A DNA stretch of 64,000 bases, taken from Paenibacillus sp. sptzw28 (lineage in GTDB: Bacteria; Bacillota; Bacilli; Paenibacillales; Paenibacillaceae). A program made the position numbers and the translations under genes. Under the pieces are notes generated by a model that saw only the letters and a program-made list of their open reading frames with translations, had not been told where the DNA came from and made no database searches. Where the stretch lies: assembly GCF_019550795.1 (NCBI RefSeq), contig NZ_CP080545.1:1755501-1819500 (forward strand), in the 5' to 3' direction. Below, one piece after another: positions 62,129 through 64,000 of the stretch (its first letter is position 1; the number at the start of each line of letters is the position of its first letter).

Positions 62129-62767
62129 ATGACGAGCATAGAGCGGCGCCACGACAGGCGAATACAGCGGACGCAGCAGTTGCTGCGGCAGGCATTCATT
62201 GAAATCATGCGGGAAAAAGGCTTCGCGGCGATGAGCGTTCGGGATATTACCGAGCGGGCCAACGTAAACCGGGGAACTTTTTATATTCATTTTACGGACA
62301 AATATATGCTGCTTGATGAAGTCGTACGTGACAAATTTGGGCAGCTGGTGACGAGTTCACTCCCTCCCGATCCCAAGTGGGACAAAAGGACGCTTCATTT
62401 GCTCATCCTGACGGTATTGGACTGCTTTGAGGGCAAATATCACCACCGGCTTCCCGCCTCGCGATTCCCCGCGGCGCTGCTTGAACGTGCGATTCATAAA
62501 GAACTGACGGGTCTTCTTTTCACTTGGCTGAAAAAGGAGAGTTCTGAGTCTTGCCTGGAGCGGCTGAATGAGGAGATTCCTGAGGATTCCGAAGAGCTTC
62601 TAACGCTGGAAGCAAAGGCCCAGGCGGCAGGTTGGGCAATCTTCGGTTCAGCGATCGATTGGAGTCAGAAACCGATAAAGATTCCTGCGGAGCAGATGGC
62701 GGATGCGATATTAATGCTGATTATGGAGGGTGTTAGCCGGGAAACACCCGGCCAAACACCGGGGTAA
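62129..62767 (+). CDS. TetR/AcrR-family transcriptional regulator
   Basis: 212 residues. The N-terminal DNA-binding domain has RIQRTQQLLRQAFIEIMREKGFAAMSVRDITERANVNRGTFYIHFTDKYMLLDEV in short parts (FAAMSVRDITERANVNRGTFYIHF). The C-terminal ligand domain is variable (TetR_C of YfiR/YvdT style). GAGAGGAGAAGCGCT precedes ATG. Its ligand is unknown. Confidence 0.92.
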   Translation: MTSIERRHDRRIQRTQQLLRQAFIEIMREKGFAAMSVRDITERANVNRGTFYIHFTDKYMLLDEVVRDKFGQLVTSSLPPDPKWDKRTLHLLILTVLDCFEGKYHHRLPASRFPAALLERAIHKELTGLLFTWLKKESSESCLERLNEEIPEDSEELLTLEAKAQAAGWAIFGSAIDWSQKPIKIPAEQMADAILMLIMEGVSRETPGQTPG

Positions 62768-62774
62768 TCGTCAG

Positions 62775-62879
62775 ATTAACCAGCGGGCTAACCGCACGGA
62801 ACGCATCACATTAACTAAGGGTTAACCACGCGGCAAATCACCGGATTAACCCAAGGCTAACACGAGGCATCGCCCTGAC
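62775..62879 (+). repeat. 35-bp degenerate tandem repeat, three units
   Basis: ATTAAC starts at 62775, 62810 and 62845, a strict 35-base period. Each unit has ATTAAC followed about 10 bases later by GGCTAAC or GGTTAAC, an imperfect inverted pair of TAAC half-sites. Units share about half their other bases. The array lies between the TetR gene and the small protein gene on the other strand, with no ORF. Confidence 0.65.
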
Positions 62880-62920
62880 AAACCGCCGGCAAGAGAATTG
62901 ATTGTTAGTTAGCGGTTGGC

Positions 62921-63115
62921 TTAATGTCCTTTCTTGCGCACCTGCTTATGACGGTCCTCGGCCCATTCTTTCGCTTGTGCGGTCGCGATTGAAATCGCCC
63001 GGCCTTCTTCATAGCCGTCTTCGAGCAGGGCATTGGCGATTTCGACCGCTTTCTCGCGAACCGGCGCGGTGAAATTTTTAAGCGAATCCGGATAATCGTT
63101 TTTACTCCAAGGCAT
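62921..63115 (-). CDS. Small YdaT-like protein (conserved hypothetical)
   Basis: 64 residues beginning MPWSKNDYPDSLKNF. It matches from memory the N-terminal part of Bacillus YdaT, a general-stress protein with MPW..DDYPxSLKN, VRxKAIxIANA, DGYEEGRAIxIATxxAKEWAE. The rest of YdaT is absent, so this is either a short family member or a truncated form, but the lysine-rich end RKKGH looks natural. AAGGAGGACGACTTT precedes ATG. Charged, helical and soluble. The role is unknown. Confidence 0.8.
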   Translation of the reverse strand: MPWSKNDYPDSLKNFTAPVREKAVEIANALLEDGYEEGRAISIATAQAKEWAEDRHKQVRKKGH

Positions 63116-63266
63116 AAAGTCGTCCTCCTTCGTAAATCGTAGATTTAGTAAATATTTAGCCTAATTCGCCCTCTGCAAAACAGACTCGATGTTACAGAAG
63201 TCCGGATTGACGTTAATGATTTAGGTGGATCGACGAACAATAAGCTTGAGGAAGAAGGGTTGGAAG

Positions 63267-64000
63267 ATGGATTTCAGAATCGAGAAAGATTCCATGGGTG
63301 AAATCGAGGTCCCCTCGGAACGGCTGTGGGGCGCACAGACAGAGCGGAGCCTGCGCAATTTTAAAATCGGAACGGAGAAAATGCCGCTTGAGCTTATACA
63401 CGCGTTTGCACTGCTCAAGAAAGCGGCTGCACTCGTCAACAAGGAGCTTGGCAAGCTGGATGCCGTCAAAGCGCTGGCGATTGCGGAAGCGGCCGATGAA
63501 ATTATGGAAGGGCGCCTGGACGGCGAATTTCCGCTGGCGGTATGGCAGACCGGCAGCGGCACGCAGTCGAATATGAACGTGAATGAGGTTATCGCGCGAA
63601 GGGCGGTGCAGCTTCTTAAGGAGAAGGGCGAGAATGAGAGCATCGTTATTCATCCCAATGACGACGTCAACCGGTCACAAAGCTCCAACGATACATTCCC
63701 TACCGCAATGCATATAGCCGCGCTTACGGTCGTTGAGGATACGCTTCTTCCCGCGGTTGCGAGGTTGAAAGAAACCTTGCAGCGCAAGAGCGAAGAGTTC
63801 GCCGGTATTGTGAAGATCGGCCGCACTCATTTGCAGGATGCGACTCCGCTTACGCTTGGGCAGGAAATCAGCGGCTGGGTCAGCATGCTTGAGAAGGGTG
63901 AGCGCAACATCAAGAGCAGCCGGGAAGAGCTGCGTGAGCTGGCGATCGGCGGGACGGCCGTAGGAACCGGGCTTAACGCGCCGCCCCGGTTCGGGGAGTT
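63267..64000 (+). CDS. fumC: Fumarate hydratase class II (3' end outside window)
   Basis: Partial: 244 codons before the window edge. It catalyses fumarate to malate in the TCA cycle, as a cytoplasmic tetramer. Motifs of the fumarase/aspartase family visible: [21 protein letters not shown] at the start (in short parts), [40 protein letters not shown], and [18 protein letters not shown], which holds the family's active-site Thr-His pair. ATG 63267 ([11 protein letters not shown]) lies after GAAGAAGGGTTGGAAG, a modest ribosome-binding site. The final signature (GSSxMPxKxN) lies beyond the window. Confidence 0.93.
   Translation, partial: MDFRIEKDSMGEIEVPSERLWGAQTERSLRNFKIGTEKMPLELIHAFALLKKAAALVNKELGKLDAVKALAIAEAADEIMEGRLDGEFPLAVWQTGSGTQSNMNVNEVIARRAVQLLKEKGENESIVIHPNDDVNRSQSSNDTFPTAMHIAALTVVEDTLLPAVARLKETLQRKSEEFAGIVKIGRTHLQDATPLTLGQEISGWVSMLEKGERNIKSSREELRELAIGGTAVGTGLNAPPRFGE

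Overview
The window looks like a chromosome segment of a Paenibacillus-type bacterium (Paenibacillaceae, Bacillota). The signs are strong GGAGG ribosome-binding sites, Bacillus-style lipoprotein signal peptides, one perfect CcpA cre site, many YesM/YesN-type two-component pairs, and carbohydrate ABC importers that carry a binding protein and two permeases but no ATPase. No tRNA, rRNA, IS element, prophage or CRISPR array was found.

Layout. 1-6.6 kb: the end of a PAS histidine kinase, a candidate structured RNA with its own terminator, leucyl aminopeptidase, then an MFS transporter, an unrecognised (alpha/alpha)-toroid-like protein and a molybdopterin (sulfite-oxidase fold) protein. 6.7-7.0 kb: a probable type I toxin-antitoxin module (26-residue membrane peptide plus convergent antisense RNA). 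7.1-14.1 kb: a cre-controlled sugar ABC importer with a YesM/YesN pair. Two of its leaders carry related tandem repeats, one of which folds into three hairpins in front of the permease ribosome-binding site. 14.1-19.6 kb: a three-component sugar sensor (anchored binding protein, kinase, regulator) followed by a sugar:H+ symporter. 19.8-22.3 kb: a secreted alginate-lyase-family protein. 22.4-29.4 kb: a membrane AraC regulator divergent from an LplABC-type importer with a GH105 hydrolase, probably for rhamnogalacturonan oligosaccharides. 29.5-33.2 kb: a secreted GH12 glucanase, a quinone-reductase-like enzyme, a decayed solute-binding-protein gene and a cyclophilin lipoprotein. 33.2-39.5 kb: a tandem duplication of a secreted repeat protein; the first copy is a frameshifted pseudogene and the second is intact with eleven OmpL47-type repeats. 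39.5-46.0 kb: a YihY/BrkB membrane protein, a secreted hypothetical protein, an ABC-2 exporter with an OmpR-type two-component system, and a thioesterase.

46.2-60.9 kb is a coherent uronic-acid polysaccharide locus. It holds a divergent DUF2264 protein, a sugar ABC importer, a YesM/YesN pair, a heparinase II/III-family lyase, a GH88 unsaturated glucuronyl hydrolase, and then KduI, a DeoR regulator and KduD. Together these would import oligosaccharides, cleave the unsaturated uronate from them, and convert it to 2-keto-3-deoxygluconate. No sulfatase is present, so a non-sulfated glycan is the simplest substrate guess. 60.9-64 kb: a TPR protein, a TetR regulator, a 35-bp degenerate tandem repeat, a YdaT-like small protein and the start of fumarase C.

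Assignments rest on reading motifs, start sites and context by eye; no database search was run. Substrate assignments are inference.
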